DNA of 64,000 nt from the NCBI RefSeq assembly GCF_022829345.1, contig NZ_JAKSXV010000094.1, positions 1 through 64,000 of the forward strand, in the 5' to 3' direction. The notes below the pieces were generated by a model. That model had not been told where the DNA came from. It saw nothing but the letters and a program-made list of their open reading frames with translations, and did not search any database. The position numbers and the translations under genes are program-made. How positions within the stretch are numbered: the first letter of the stretch is position 1; each line of letters starts with the position of its first letter. The DNA is from Methylobacterium sp. J-090 (lineage in GTDB: Bacteria; Pseudomonadota; Alphaproteobacteria; Rhizobiales; Beijerinckiaceae). Positions 40,750-51,072 of this stretch are shown one piece after another.

Positions 40750-41878
40750 ATGCGCGCCGAGATCGAACAACTCTCGGATGCCGCCAAGCAGTCGATCGGA
40801 CTGCTGAGGAGGCATCTTTGACTGGGATACCGTCGAGAAACGCCTCGCGGAGCTGAACGCGGCGTCCGAGGACCCGGCCCTGTGGAACGACGCGGAGGCC
40901 GCGCAGACCGTCATGCGCGAGCGCACGCAGCTCGACGAGGCCGTCACCTCCATCAAGCGCCTGTCGCAGGACCTCGAGGATGCCGCCACCCTCATCGAGC
41001 TCGGCGAGATGGAGGGCGACCAGGACATCGTCCTGGAGGGCGAGAACGGGGTTCGTGCCGTCGAGGCCGAGGCCGCGCGCCGCCAGATCGAGACCCTGCT
41101 GTCGGGCGAGGCCGACGGCTTCGACACCTACCTCGAAGTCCATTCGGGCGCCGGCGGCACGGAGAGCCAGGACTGGGCCAACATGCTCCAGCGCATGTAC
41201 GGCCGCTGGGCCGAGCGCCGGAAGTACAAGGTCGAGATCGTCGAGTGGTCGGACGGCGACGAGGCCGGGATCAAGGGCGCCACGCTCCTGATCAAGGGCC
41301 ACAACGCCTACGGCTGGCTCAAGACCGAGTCGGGCGTGCACCGGCTGGTGCGCATCTCGCCCTACGATTCGAGCGCGCGCCGGCACACGAGCTTCGCCTC
41401 CGTGTGGGTCTATCCGGTGATCGACGACCGCATCGTCATCGAGATCAAGGAATCCGACTGCCGCATCGACACCTACCGGTCGTCGGGGGCCGGCGGCCAG
41501 CACGTGAACACCACGGACTCGGCCGTGCGCATCACCCACAACCCCACGGGGATCGTGGTGGCGTGCCAGCAGGAGCGCTCGCAGCACAAGAACCGGGCCA
41601 CCGCCTGGAACATGCTGCGCGCCCGCATGTACGAGGCCGAGCTGAAGAAGCGCGAGGAGAAGGCGAGCGCCGAGGCCGCCGCCAAGACGGATATCGGCTG
41701 GGGTCACCAGATCCGCTCGTACGTGCTCCAACCGTATCAGCTGGTGAAGGACCTTCGCACGGGGACACAGTCCACGGACCCGGACGCGGTGCTCGACGGC
41801 GCCCTCGATCCGTTCATGGAGGCGTCCCTGGCCCAGCGCGTCTACGGCGGTGCCGATGCCGTCGAGGACCTCGACTGA
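40750..41878 (+). CDS. prfB: Peptide chain release factor 2, expressed by programmed +1 frameshift
   Basis: RF2 recognises UGA and UAA and hydrolyses peptidyl-tRNA. A 23-codon first frame (MRAEIEQLSDAAKQSIGLL...) ends at an in-frame TGA at 40819. Slipping forward one base after CTT (40816-40818) continues as DWDTVEKRLAEL to 41878, giving 375 residues. The shift site has an internal Shine-Dalgarno AGGAGG at 40807-40812, then CAT CTT TGA C. The catalytic GGQ is at residues 248-250. The codon-reading tripeptide is SPY (203-205) where E. coli has SPF. Annotation as one frame would truncate the N-terminus. Stops converge with the M23 peptidase gene, 8 bases apart. Confidence 0.96.
40807..40822 (+). 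promoter_or_regulatory. RF2 autoregulatory +1 frameshift site
   Basis: AGGAGG CAT CTT TGA C: a stimulatory Shine-Dalgarno three bases before the CTT-TGA slippery stop. Low RF2 stalls the ribosome at TGA and favours the shift, so RF2 controls its own synthesis; this is the established prfB mechanism. Confidence 0.95.
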
Positions 41879-41886
41879 AGCGAGGC

Positions 41887-43092
41887 CTAGGGCTGGCTGA
41901 GGATATCGGCCACGCGCAAGAAGCGCTGCGGATCGACGGGCTCGCCGTCGATCCGGGTCTCGTAATGGAGGTGGCTTCCCGTCGAGCGCCCCGTCGAGCC
42001 GACCCGGCCGACGATCGCCCCGGCGGCGACCCACTGCCCCGGACTCACCGCGTAGGCGGAAAGGTGCGCGTACCGCGTCGCCAACCCGTGACCGTGATCG
42101 ATCTCCACCATGTTGCCGTAGCCGCCGTTGTAGTCGGCCACCGTGACACGGCCGGCCGCCGTGGCGCGGGCCGGCTCGCCGGTCTCGGCGCGGAGATCCA
42201 GGCCCGTATGCATGGCGTAACCCCGGGTGAACGGGTCGAGGCGCGCCCCGAAGGTGCTCGACACGGGCGCGGATCCGGAGATGGGCCGGCGCAGTGGCAG
42301 GGCCTCGGCGATGCGGCGCAGGCCCGCCGCCTCCGCGACGGCGCGCTGGGCCTGCGCCACGGCGAGGCCGAACGGATCGTCGCCCAGGGGCACCAGGGGA
42401 CCGCCGAGTCCGGCCTCGGGGGGCTCGAACCGCGACGGGTCGAGACCGATCCGGGCGACGAGGCCGCGCAGGCGCTGGACCGTGCGGCCGGCATTCGCAC
42501 CGATCCCCGCGATGGTGCGGGACTGGGCTTCGGCGAGGCCGTCGAGGCGCCGTTCCAGATGCGCCACGGTGATGCCGGTGCGGCGGGCGGATTCGCGCGC
42601 CCCGCGCAGGTCGAGGGAGTCCGTATTCGGCTCGGGCGTCGGGAACGGCTTGGCCACCGTGCCCGGGCGCCGCGAAGCGGCATCGACGGGGGCTTCCTCC
42701 TCGACCGTCGTTTCGGGCAGGCGTCGGCCGAGCGAGTCGCCGGCCAGGGTCGAGAGCACGCCCTGACGCGATTCGAGGGCGGCCTGGCGCCGGGACAGAT
42801 CCGTCAGCCGCGCGGCGAGACCGTCGCGGGTCGTCACCTGCTCCAGGGTCGTCCGTTCGAGCTCGAGGCGCAAAGCCGCAATACGCGACTCGTAGCCGTA
42901 CTGCATCGTGCTCTGCTGGGAGACGAAGCGAGCGAGCACTTCGTCATGGAAGACAAGGTAGTAGGTGGCGCCTCCGGCCCAGACCGTTGCGCATGCCAGC
43001 GCCACCCCGAGCCCCCGAACAAGACCGGTTCCCGCGCGCATCTTCGCAGGGAGCACCGTCTTGCCGGGTGGCTTACGGGAGATGTGAGGCAT
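41887..43092 (-). CDS. M23 family (LytM-type) peptidase, membrane-anchored
   Basis: 401 residues. One N-terminal membrane helix (LGVALACATVWAGGATYYLV), then a coiled-coil-like stretch (about residues 50-110), then a Pro-rich linker. The C-terminal LytM domain has zinc-ligand motifs MHTGLDLRAETG (H..D) and GSHLHYETR (HxH). It probably cleaves peptidoglycan cross-links in the periplasm or, like EnvC/NlpD proteins, activates an amidase; the intact ligands favour direct catalysis. Its 5' end is about 430 bases from that of the bcp gene, which is also on the minus strand. Confidence 0.92.
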   Translation of the reverse strand: MPHISRKPPGKTVLPAKMRAGTGLVRGLGVALACATVWAGGATYYLVFHDEVLARFVSQQSTMQYGYESRIAALRLELERTTLEQVTTRDGLAARLTDLSRRQAALESRQGVLSTLAGDSLGRRLPETTVEEEAPVDAASRRPGTVAKPFPTPEPNTDSLDLRGARESARRTGITVAHLERRLDGLAEAQSRTIAGIGANAGRTVQRLRGLVARIGLDPSRFEPPEAGLGGPLVPLGDDPFGLAVAQAQRAVAEAAGLRRIAEALPLRRPISGSAPVSSTFGARLDPFTRGYAMHTGLDLRAETGEPARATAAGRVTVADYNGGYGNMVEIDHGHGLATRYAHLSAYAVSPGQWVAAGAIVGRVGSTGRSTGSHLHYETRIDGEPVDPQRFLRVADILSQP

Positions 43093-43191
43093 CGATGCGC
43101 ACCTGATTCAACGCGCACCATCTGACCGGATCAGGGTTAACGAAGCCTCACTGCGACCCGTATGGGATTCACCATGCCCCTGCGCGGCGGA

Positions 43192-43659
43192 TCACGCCTG
43201 GGCCTGCGCCGCCGCCAGCACCTCTTCGGCATGACCCGGGACCTTCACCTTGGGCCAGATTCGGGCAATGCGCCCCGTGCGATCGAGGAGCATGGTGGTG
43301 CGCTCGACGCCCATGTACTTGCGACCGTACATGCTTTTCTCGGCCCAGACGCCGTAGGCCTCGAGCATGGCCTTGCTCTCGTCGGAGGCGAGGGGAAAGG
43401 TGAGGTCGTACTTCGCCCGGAATTTGTCGTGGCTCTTGACCGAATCCGGCGACACCCCGATCACGATCGTGTCGGCGGCCGCAAATGCCGCGCCCAGGGC
43501 GTTGAATCCCTGCGCTTCCAGGGTACACCCGCTCGTGTCGTCCTTCGGATAAAAGTAGAGCACAATTTTGCGGCCCGCGAGGTCCGCGAGACGGACGGCG
43601 TCGCCGCCCGCCCCCGGCAGGTCGAAGTCGGGAGCCTGATCTCCGGTATCGAGGGGCAT
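43192..43659 (-). CDS. bcp: Thioredoxin-dependent peroxiredoxin, Bcp/PrxQ family (one-cysteine form)
   Basis: 155 residues. Reduces hydroperoxides in the cytoplasm. N-terminus MPLDTGDQAPDFDLPG; the peroxidatic cysteine is C45 in YFYPKDDTSGCTLEA. In E. coli Bcp the resolving cysteine is C50; here residue 50 is Gln and no other cysteine is in the protein, so it must rely on an external thiol. ATG at 43659 with AAGGAAGG upstream; the frame runs on to 43791 without homology. Divergent from the AsmA-like gene 138 bases away. Confidence 0.93.
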   Translation of the reverse strand: MPLDTGDQAPDFDLPGAGGDAVRLADLAGRKIVLYFYPKDDTSGCTLEAQGFNALGAAFAAADTIVIGVSPDSVKSHDKFRAKYDLTFPLASDESKAMLEAYGVWAEKSMYGRKYMGVERTTMLLDRTGRIARIWPKVKVPGHAEEVLAAAQAQA

Positions 43660-43797
43660 GATGCCTTCCTTTCGGCCGATTGATGGTGTGCCTGGGGCCA
43701 ACGCCACGGCCCGGGCCGGATGCCCGAGAAGCCTTTCCTCCACGGACCGCCGCTCGATAGCCCGAGGGTGCGTTCCGATCCAGCGGCTCAAGGATTG

Positions 43798-46700
43798 ATG
43801 GTTCAGGACACGGTCACGGGTGTGCGACCGGGCCGCGTGGCCGGACAGCGGCGGCGCTGGCTGCTCTGGCCGGCGCTGATCCTCGTGCTCGGCCTCGGCA
43901 TCGGTCTCGCCGGTCTGGTCTGGCGCTTGTCGAGCGGCCCCTTGCGCATCGACGGCATGTCGGAGCGCGTCGCGTCGGCCATCGCCGGCAGCATCGGCGC
44001 GGGCTGGCGCGTGTCCCTGCGCGACAGTGCCCTCGAACTCGACTCCGAGAACTCACTGGCCCTCAGGGTGGCCGGCCTCGACATCTACAATTCCGAGGGC
44101 GCCCTCGTGGTGCGGGCGCCGCAGGCCGTGGTGAGCCTCGACACCTGGGGCCTCGCCCGCCTGTCGGTGCAGCCCCGGGCCATCGAGTTCCGCGATCTCC
44201 AGATGACGGCGCTGGTCCACCGCAACGGCGCCATCGCCTTCGCGGCCTCCGACCCCGCCCAGGCCGGGACCGTGCAGCCCCACACCCTGCCGAGCGTCGA
44301 TGCGACGCAAGGCGCCGTCTCGCCCATCTCGGCCACCGTCGCGTCGATCTTCGGCGTCGTGCTCGATTCGGCCGGCATCGTCGGAGCGCTGGACCGGGCG
44401 CGGATCACCAACGGCCGCCTCACCCTCATCGACGACGACGCCCGCCAGCGCGCGGTGTTCGAGCACGTCAACGGCCTGTTCCACCGCGACGCCACCCGCA
44501 ACGCCCGGGTGTTCGAACTGCGCATCGACGGGCCGCACGGGGAATGGCGCTTCGGCGGCGACCTGCAGGAGGCCGGCGGCACCCATCGCAGGGGCGTCAT
44601 CACCCTCGACGATCTGCCGATCACCGATCTGCTCCTCCTGTCCGGCCAGTCGAAGCTGCCCGTGGAGACCGATCTGAAGCTCTCGGCCAGGGCCGACGTC
44701 GCCCTCGATGCCGGGCGGATCGAGACGATGGCGGCCACCATCCGCACCAGCGACGGAAACTTCCTCATCGAGGAAAAAGACTTCAACCCCGTCACCATCG
44801 AGAGCCTGGAGGCGCAGGTGAGCTGGGACGAGGCCGGCCGCGCCATGAAGCTCGATGCCCTCGATTATCGCGGCGGCGGCAATTCCGCCCACCTCACCGG
44901 GGCGTGGATCGCGGGCGGGCCGGACTCCGACATCGCCTGGACCATGACCCTCGACGGGCGCGACGCTACCCTGAGGGGCGCCAATGCGCAGGACCCGCCC
45001 GTCGCCATCGATTCCCTGTCAGCCCACCTCACGGGCCGGGCCGGCGGCATCGCCATCGACGATTTCTCGGTGAAGGCCGGGCCGGCAAGCGGACGGATCA
45101 CCGGCACCCTCGGCACCACCGCCGACGACGACGGGTTGACCCTGCATATCACCGCCGGCAACACCGACGGGCGCATGGCCCTGCGCCTGTGGCCGGAACA
45201 CGTGGCCCCGCCGGCCCGAAACTACCTCGTCGACTATCTCCGCGGCGGCCGGGTCGACACCGTGGACATCACGGTCGACATGAGTGGCAGCGAGCTCGCC
45301 GCCGCGACGCGCGGGGAGCCGATGCCGGACAACGCCGTGCGGATCGCCTTCTCCGTCTCCGACGCGACGCTGGCCGTCTCGGCCGATGCACCGCCCCTGA
45401 GCCGGGGCCGCGTCACGGGCGTCATCACCGGTCTCACCACCACCATCCGGGGTGTCACCGCCGACCTGCGCATGCCCGATAACCGCAGCCTGTCGATCAC
45501 CGACGGCGCGTTCGTAATCCCCCGAATCACTCCGGAGGCGGTGGTGGCCCAGATCGGCCTGCGCCTCGGCGGTGGAGCCGACGCCCTGGTGTCCCTGATG
45601 CAGACGAAGATGTTCAAGAGCCTCACCGGTGTCGATATCGATCCGGCGAGCGTCAAGGGCACGGCCGACCTGCGCATCGATTTCCCGCTCAACCTCAAGC
45701 ACATCCCTGACCTGCCCGATCTTCCGGTGACCATCGCGGGGACGCTGGCCGACATCGGCGTCGACAAGGCCTTCGGCAAGGAGCGCCTCGATGCCGGGCG
45801 GTTCACGGTGTCCTACGATCGCGGCGCCTTCGCCCTCAAGGGCGACGCGCGGGTGCTGGGCTCGCCCCTCACCGTGGATCTGCGCCAGCCCAAACCCGGG
45901 GCCCCCGGCGAGGTCCTCATCAACCTCAGCCTCGACGAAGCCCTGCGCGCCAAGAAGGGCCTGCCGGTCAGCCCGCAGATCACCGGGTCGATCCCCGTGA
46001 AGATTGCCGTGCCCATCGGGCGCCCGGGGACGGGCAAGCCGCCGATCCGGATCGAGGCGGATCTGGCCCGCGCCGCCATCGACGGCGTCGTCCCGGGCTT
46101 CGCCAAGGCCGCCGGAAAGCCGGGACGCCTCGCGTTCACCCTGACGGAGAGTGCCGGGGGCGGATCCTACGAGTTGCGCGACATCGTCCTCGACGCCGCC
46201 CCCGCCCAAGCGCGGGGCACCGCCACCCTCGGCGCCGACGGCCAGGTCGAGCGGGCCGACCTATCGAGCCTCAAGCTTTCGCCCGGCGACGACATGCGCC
46301 TGCAACTGGAGCGTTCCGGGAACAGTTACCGCATCGCCGTGAAGGGCGCCGTGGCCGATGCCCGGCCGGTCCTGCGCGGCCTGACCGGCCCGGAGGGCAA
46401 GGGCAAGAGCGACTCGGCTCCGAAGGATATCGACGCCGACCTCTCGCTCGCCATTCTCACCGGCTTCAACGGCGAGGCCCTGACCAACGCCACCGTCAAG
46501 CTCGTCCTGAAGGGCAGGGACGTGCGCTCCGGCCGCGTCCAAGGCCGCTTCGGCGCTGCCCCGTTCAGCGCTCAGATCGGCCGCTCGGATCAGGGACCGA
46601 TGCTCACGGTGGATACCCAGGACGCTGGCGCCACCCTGCGCTTCGCCGACATCTACAAGCGCATGTACGGCGGCAAGCTCATCATGAGCACGGCCCTCAA

Positions 46701-47247
46701 CGATGGGCCGCAGGCGGGCGTCGTGCAGGTCCGCAACTTCGTCCTGCGCAACGAGCCGGCCCTGTCGAGCATCATGGCGCAGGGCCCGGCGAGCACCGAG
46801 ATCGTCGATGCGCGGGGCCGCAAGCAGGTGGTGCAAAACGCCGGCAACGACGTGACCTTCGACCGTCTGCGCGCCAACTTTGTCCGCACCGGCGCCAGGG
46901 TCGATTTCACCGATGCGGCGATCTCCAACGCCGCCATGGGCTTCACCATGAACGGCTACCTCGACACGGCCAAGGAGCGCACGGACATCAACGGCACTTT
47001 TGTGCCGCTCTACGGCTTGAACAACGTCGTCTCGCAGTTGCCGATCCTCGGCCAACTCCTGGGCGGGGGCCACAACGAGGGCCTGTTCGCCCTCAATTTC
47101 CGCGTCGCCGGGCGGTTGGCCAAGCCCGATGTCAGCGTCAACCCGCTCTCTGCCCTGGCGCCGGGCATCCTGCGCAAGCTCTTCAGCGCAGGCGGCGGCA
47201 ACGATGGGATCGCCGGGGCCGCGCCCATGGGCGAGACCGAACGATAG
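43798..47247 (+). CDS. AsmA/YhdP-like protein (DUF3971 and AsmA C-terminal domain)
   Basis: 1,149 residues. A cytoplasmic basic start and one membrane helix (WLLWPALILVLGLGIGLAGLVW) lead into a long periplasmic, beta-rich body. The layout is that of YhdP/TamB/AsmA bridge proteins: DUF3971-like repeats up to about residue 900 and the AsmA-like C-terminal region (DAGATLRFADIYKRMYGGKL...NGYLDTAKERTDINGTFVPL...LNNVVSQLPILG). This family is thought to carry phospholipids between the inner and outer membranes. The C-terminal PLYGLNN and ILGQLLGG segments are the best-conserved part. ATG at 43798 with AAGGA upstream. Confidence 0.87.
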   Translation: MVQDTVTGVRPGRVAGQRRRWLLWPALILVLGLGIGLAGLVWRLSSGPLRIDGMSERVASAIAGSIGAGWRVSLRDSALELDSENSLALRVAGLDIYNSEGALVVRAPQAVVSLDTWGLARLSVQPRAIEFRDLQMTALVHRNGAIAFAASDPAQAGTVQPHTLPSVDATQGAVSPISATVASIFGVVLDSAGIVGALDRARITNGRLTLIDDDARQRAVFEHVNGLFHRDATRNARVFELRIDGPHGEWRFGGDLQEAGGTHRRGVITLDDLPITDLLLLSGQSKLPVETDLKLSARADVALDAGRIETMAATIRTSDGNFLIEEKDFNPVTIESLEAQVSWDEAGRAMKLDALDYRGGGNSAHLTGAWIAGGPDSDIAWTMTLDGRDATLRGANAQDPPVAIDSLSAHLTGRAGGIAIDDFSVKAGPASGRITGTLGTTADDDGLTLHITAGNTDGRMALRLWPEHVAPPARNYLVDYLRGGRVDTVDITVDMSGSELAAATRGEPMPDNAVRIAFSVSDATLAVSADAPPLSRGRVTGVITGLTTTIRGVTADLRMPDNRSLSITDGAFVIPRITPEAVVAQIGLRLGGGADALVSLMQTKMFKSLTGVDIDPASVKGTADLRIDFPLNLKHIPDLPDLPVTIAGTLADIGVDKAFGKERLDAGRFTVSYDRGAFALKGDARVLGSPLTVDLRQPKPGAPGEVLINLSLDEALRAKKGLPVSPQITGSIPVKIAVPIGRPGTGKPPIRIEADLARAAIDGVVPGFAKAAGKPGRLAFTLTESAGGGSYELRDIVLDAAPAQARGTATLGADGQVERADLSSLKLSPGDDMRLQLERSGNSYRIAVKGAVADARPVLRGLTGPEGKGKSDSAPKDIDADLSLAILTGFNGEALTNATVKLVLKGRDVRSGRVQGRFGAAPFSAQIGRSDQGPMLTVDTQDAGATLRFADIYKRMYGGKLIMSTALNDGPQAGVVQVRNFVLRNEPALSSIMAQGPASTEIVDARGRKQVVQNAGNDVTFDRLRANFVRTGARVDFTDAAISNAAMGFTMNGYLDTAKERTDINGTFVPLYGLNNVVSQLPILGQLLGGGHNEGLFALNFRVAGRLAKPDVSVNPLSALAPGILRKLFSAGGGNDGIAGAAPMGETER

Positions 47248-47289
47248 CCGTCCGCCCAGCCCGACGGATGGCGAGCGGGAAGCGCAGGC

Positions 47290-48567
47290 CTAACCGACCT
47301 TCAACAGGACGTGTTTCTTGCGGCCGAACGAGAGCTTGATAACACCGTCCGCTGTCACGTCGCCCGTGCGCAGCACGGCGCGCTCGTCGGTGAGCGCCAC
47401 GTCGTTGACCCGCAGGCCGCCGCCCTTGATCTGGCGCCGGGCCTCGCTCGTGGACGGCACCAGCTTCGCGTATTCGGGACCGAAGGCCGAGAGCACGCCG
47501 AGGCCGGCGTCGAGGAGCGCGGCCGAGACGATTACGGTGGGCAGGTCCTGGGCCACGCTGCCTTCGACGAAGGTCTTGCGGGCCGTCTCGGAGGCAGCGT
47601 CCGCCGTCTCGCGCCCGTGCATCAGGGCCGTCGCCTCGCTGGCCAGCACCTTCTTGGCCTCGTTGATCTCGGCGCCCTGGAGCGCGGACAGGCGGGCGAT
47701 CTCCCCCATGGGCAGCAGGGTGAACAGCTTGAGGAAGCGGCCGATATCGGCATCCTCGGTGTTGCGCCAGAACTGCCAGTAATCGTACGGCGACAGCATG
47801 CCGGCATCGAGCCACACGGCCCCGGCGGCGGTCTTGCCCATCTTGGCGCCCGACGCCGTGGTGAGAAGCGGGCAGGTGAGGCCGTAGAGCTGCGGAGTGC
47901 CCATCCGGCGGCCGAGATCGATGCCGTTGACGATGTTGCCCCACTGGTCGGAGCCGCCCATCTGCATCGTGCAGCCGTACCGGCGGTTGAGCTCCACGAA
48001 GTCGTAGGACTGCAGGATCATGTAGTTGAATTCCAGGAACGACAGTTCCTGGTCGCGCTCCAACCGCATGCGAACGCTGTCCATGGACATCATCCGGTTG
48101 ACGGAGAAGTGCCGGCCGATGTCGCGCAGCATCTCGATGTAGTTGAGCTTCGTCAGCCATTCGGCGTTGTCGACCATGGTCGCGGCATTGCCGCCGCCCT
48201 CGAAGATGAGGAACCGGGCGAAGGTCTTCTGGATGCCGACCTTGTTCTCCTCGATCTGATCGAGGGTGAGGATCTTTCGCGATTCGTCGCGGCCCGAGGG
48301 GTCGCCGACCCGGGTGGTGCCGCCGCCCATGAGGGTGATGGGGGTGCCGCCCGTAGCCTGCAGCCAGTGCAGCATCATGATCGACAGGAGGTGGCCGACA
48401 TGGAGCGAGGCCGCCGTGCAATCGTAGCCCACATAGGTGGTGAGCCGTCCGTCCAGCGCCGCCGCGTCGATGCCGGCGAGGTCCGAGCCCTGATGGATGA
48501 AGCCGCGCTCGGACAGGACCCGCAGGAAGTCGGATTTCGGGGCGAAGGCGTCGGGCGCGGAGGACAT
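47290..48567 (-). CDS. tyrS: Tyrosyl-tRNA synthetase
   Basis: Charges tRNA-Tyr. 425 residues, bacterial TyrRS size. The class I signature is the HIGH variant HVGH in [14 protein letters not shown]; the KMSKS loop reads [24 protein letters not shown] and [14 protein letters not shown] are the tyrosine pocket. The C-terminal S4-like RNA-binding domain is [16 protein letters not shown]. The ATG at 48567 is chosen by homology; the frame runs back to 48789 over anmK. Divergent from anmK, 112 bases between starts. Confidence 0.97.
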   Translation of the reverse strand: MSSAPDAFAPKSDFLRVLSERGFIHQGSDLAGIDAAALDGRLTTYVGYDCTAASLHVGHLLSIMMLHWLQATGGTPITLMGGGTTRVGDPSGRDESRKILTLDQIEENKVGIQKTFARFLIFEGGGNAATMVDNAEWLTKLNYIEMLRDIGRHFSVNRMMSMDSVRMRLERDQELSFLEFNYMILQSYDFVELNRRYGCTMQMGGSDQWGNIVNGIDLGRRMGTPQLYGLTCPLLTTASGAKMGKTAAGAVWLDAGMLSPYDYWQFWRNTEDADIGRFLKLFTLLPMGEIARLSALQGAEINEAKKVLASEATALMHGRETADAASETARKTFVEGSVAQDLPTVIVSAALLDAGLGVLSAFGPEYAKLVPSTSEARRQIKGGGLRVNDVALTDERAVLRTGDVTADGVIKLSFGRKKHVLLKVG

Positions 48568-48679
48568 GGACGGTTCCGGTGTCGGAGGATTGCGGATCGG
48601 GACAGGGCGCGGACCGGCGTGATAGCACCGCGCGTCATTGCGCCGGCTCTTAGCAGGGCTGACCGAGGAAGGCACGACC

Positions 48680-49819
48680 ATGACCATGATGCGCGCGATC
48701 GGCCTGATGAGCGGCACCTCCCTCGACGGCGTCGACGTCGCCCTCATCGAGACCGACGGGCACGACGTCCGGGTGGTGCAGAGCCACAACGGCTACCTCG
48801 AACCTCTCGGCCCCACGGGCTATCGCGGCTACTCGGACGAGGATCGCGACCTGCTCCGCCGCGCGCTCGCCGATTCCGAGGCCGTCGTCGCACGGGAGGA
48901 CCGGCCGGGGTGCCTCGCCGAGGCGGAAGCATTCGTCACCACGGCCCATGCGGAGGCGGTGGAAAGTTTTCTTGCGGACAATGGTCTCACGGCCGCCGAC
49001 ATCGACGTCATCGGCTTTCACGGTCAGACCGTGGTGCATCGGCCCGACCAGCGCATGAGCGTGCAGATCGGTGACGGTGCCGCCTTGAGCCGTCGCCTCG
49101 GCATCCCCGTGGTGTCGGACCTACGTCATGCCGACATCGCTGCGGGCGGCCAGGGGGCGCCGCTGGTGCCGGTGTTCCACCAGGCCCTGGCCCGCGCCTC
49201 CGGCTTCGAGGGGGCGCTCGGCATCCTCAACATCGGCGGCGTCGCCAACGCGACGCTCATCGCCTCGAACGGCGAGGTCATCGCCTTCGACACCGGCCCC
49301 GGCAACGCACTCATCGACGACTGGATGCGCGAGCGCACGGGCCGCCCCCTCGACGACGGCGGCCGTACCGCCGCGCGGGGTCGGCCCGACGAGCCGCTGC
49401 TGGCCTGGCTCCTCATCCACCCGTTCTTCGCGCGCCGGCCGCCGAAATCCCTCGACCGCAACTGGTTCTCGCACAAGCTCGCGGGGCAGCTCTCGACGGA
49501 GGACGGCGCGGCGACTCTGACCGCCTTCACGGCGCGTGCCGTGGCCCGGGCCCTGGACCACGCCCCCGAGATTCCGACCCGATGGATCGTGGCCGGCGGA
49601 GGCGCGCGCAACGGCGAACTCGTGCGCCTGCTCAACTACCATTTGCGCGCCGAGATCACGACGGCCGACGCCATCGGCTGGTCCTCGGCTTATCTCGAGG
49701 CCCAGGCCTTCGCGCATCTGGCCGTGCGCTCGATGAAGGGGCTGCCGATCACGTTTCCCTCGACCACCGGGGTCCGCGAGGCGATCACGGGCGGCGTGCT
49801 GGCGCGGCCAGGCGACTGA
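48680..49819 (+). CDS. anmK: Anhydro-N-acetylmuramic acid kinase
   Basis: Phosphorylates and opens 1,6-anhydroMurNAc during cell-wall recycling. About 379 residues. ATP/substrate motifs are [37 protein letters not shown] and [13 protein letters not shown]; the C-terminal [14 protein letters not shown] is also typical. ATG at 48680 with GAGGAAGG upstream (a second ATG lies two codons on). The tyrS/anmK divergent pair is a common arrangement in alphaproteobacteria. Confidence 0.96.
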   Translation: MTMMRAIGLMSGTSLDGVDVALIETDGHDVRVVQSHNGYLEPLGPTGYRGYSDEDRDLLRRALADSEAVVAREDRPGCLAEAEAFVTTAHAEAVESFLADNGLTAADIDVIGFHGQTVVHRPDQRMSVQIGDGAALSRRLGIPVVSDLRHADIAAGGQGAPLVPVFHQALARASGFEGALGILNIGGVANATLIASNGEVIAFDTGPGNALIDDWMRERTGRPLDDGGRTAARGRPDEPLLAWLLIHPFFARRPPKSLDRNWFSHKLAGQLSTEDGAATLTAFTARAVARALDHAPEIPTRWIVAGGGARNGELVRLLNYHLRAEITTADAIGWSSAYLEAQAFAHLAVRSMKGLPITFPSTTGVREAITGGVLARPGD

Positions 49820-49897
49820 GGTCACACACCGATTCGTGACCGGACACGGAGGCGGCGGCGCGCGTTCTCCCCTGGAATTCCTCCAGACGGGTGGACC

Positions 49898-50989
49898 ATG
49901 ACCAAGACCTACCTCCGGTATCACGACGACATCGAGACGCCGAAGCCCGATGAGGATGCGGTGATCGACCAGATCATCGCCTCGATGACCCGCGAGAGCG
50001 AGACCACGGCCAAACGCTACGGCCACGCCGTGCGCGCCTCTCATGCCAAGGTCAGCGGTGTCGTGGTCGGCGAGCTCCAGATCCTCGACACCTTGCCGCC
50101 GGAGCTGGCGCAGGGCCTGTTCGCCAAGCCCGGCACCCATCCGGTGGTGGTGCGGTTCGCGCAGGGCCCCGGAGAGCTCCTCAAGGATTCCGTCTCGACC
50201 CACCGCGGCATGGCGATCAAGGTGTTCGATGTGGAGGGCGAGACGCTGCCGGGTCACGACGGCACCACCCAGGATTTCGTGTTCGCCACCGGCCCGGTCT
50301 TCCCCGATCCGGACGCCGCGGGATTTCTCGGCAGCATGAAGCAGCTGGAGATGGGCACCAAGGCGCCGGAGGACATGAAGGTCGCCGTCTCGAAGCTGGC
50401 CCAGGCCGCCAACACCCTGGTCAAGACCTTCACCGGCAAGGACACGCCGATCCTCGACTTCTTCGGCCATGCGCCGAAGCATCCCCTGGCCGAGCCGTAT
50501 TATAGCCAGGCGGCGCTCCGCTACGGCGACCACGTCGCCAAGGTCGCCGCCTTCCCGGCAACCCCAGACCAGGACGCCCTGGCTCGGCAGACACTCGATC
50601 CGGGCGCCGACCCGGACGTGTTCCGCCACGCCGTGGCGGCGCATTTTCGAGAAGCGGAGGTCGTGTTCGAGATCCGGGTCCAGCTCTGCACCGACCTCGA
50701 GGCCATGCCGGTCGAGGACGCCTCGAAGGAATGGTCCGACGCGAGAAGCCCCTATCGCACGGTCGCCCGCCTCGTCCTGCCGGTGCAGGTGGCCGACAGC
50801 CCGGCGCGCCTCGCCTACGCCGACGACGTGCTGTCGTTCCGCCCCGCCCACAGCCTCGCCGCGCACCGGCCGCTCGGCTCCCTCATGCGGGCACGGCTGA
50901 AGACCTATGCGGCCCTCTCGCGCTTCCGGCACGAGCGCAACGCCGTCCGTGAGATGGAACCGCGGGGAATCGCGGACGTCCCGGCCTGA
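49898..50989 (+). CDS. Catalase family protein, y4iL-like
   Basis: 363 residues, shorter than true catalases. The distal heme histidine region ASHAKVSGVVVGEL and STHRGMAIKVFDVEG are catalase-like. The usual proximal-tyrosine motif (R-x-F-x-Y-x-D) is not seen; the corresponding C-terminal region reads YADDVLSFRPAHSLAAHRPLG, as in the y4iL-like catalase subgroup. It may be a heme protein with peroxidatic rather than strong catalatic activity. It lies alone between anmK and aroC on the same strand. Confidence 0.82.
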   Translation: MTKTYLRYHDDIETPKPDEDAVIDQIIASMTRESETTAKRYGHAVRASHAKVSGVVVGELQILDTLPPELAQGLFAKPGTHPVVVRFAQGPGELLKDSVSTHRGMAIKVFDVEGETLPGHDGTTQDFVFATGPVFPDPDAAGFLGSMKQLEMGTKAPEDMKVAVSKLAQAANTLVKTFTGKDTPILDFFGHAPKHPLAEPYYSQAALRYGDHVAKVAAFPATPDQDALARQTLDPGADPDVFRHAVAAHFREAEVVFEIRVQLCTDLEAMPVEDASKEWSDARSPYRTVARLVLPVQVADSPARLAYADDVLSFRPAHSLAAHRPLGSLMRARLKTYAALSRFRHERNAVREMEPRGIADVPA

Positions 50990-51072
50990 GCATCGCCGGG
51001 CTGGTGCCGCAGGGGACGGGCACCGGCCCGGCATTTGTGAGTCGCGAAAACCCGCGCTAGAGCGGGGGCACC

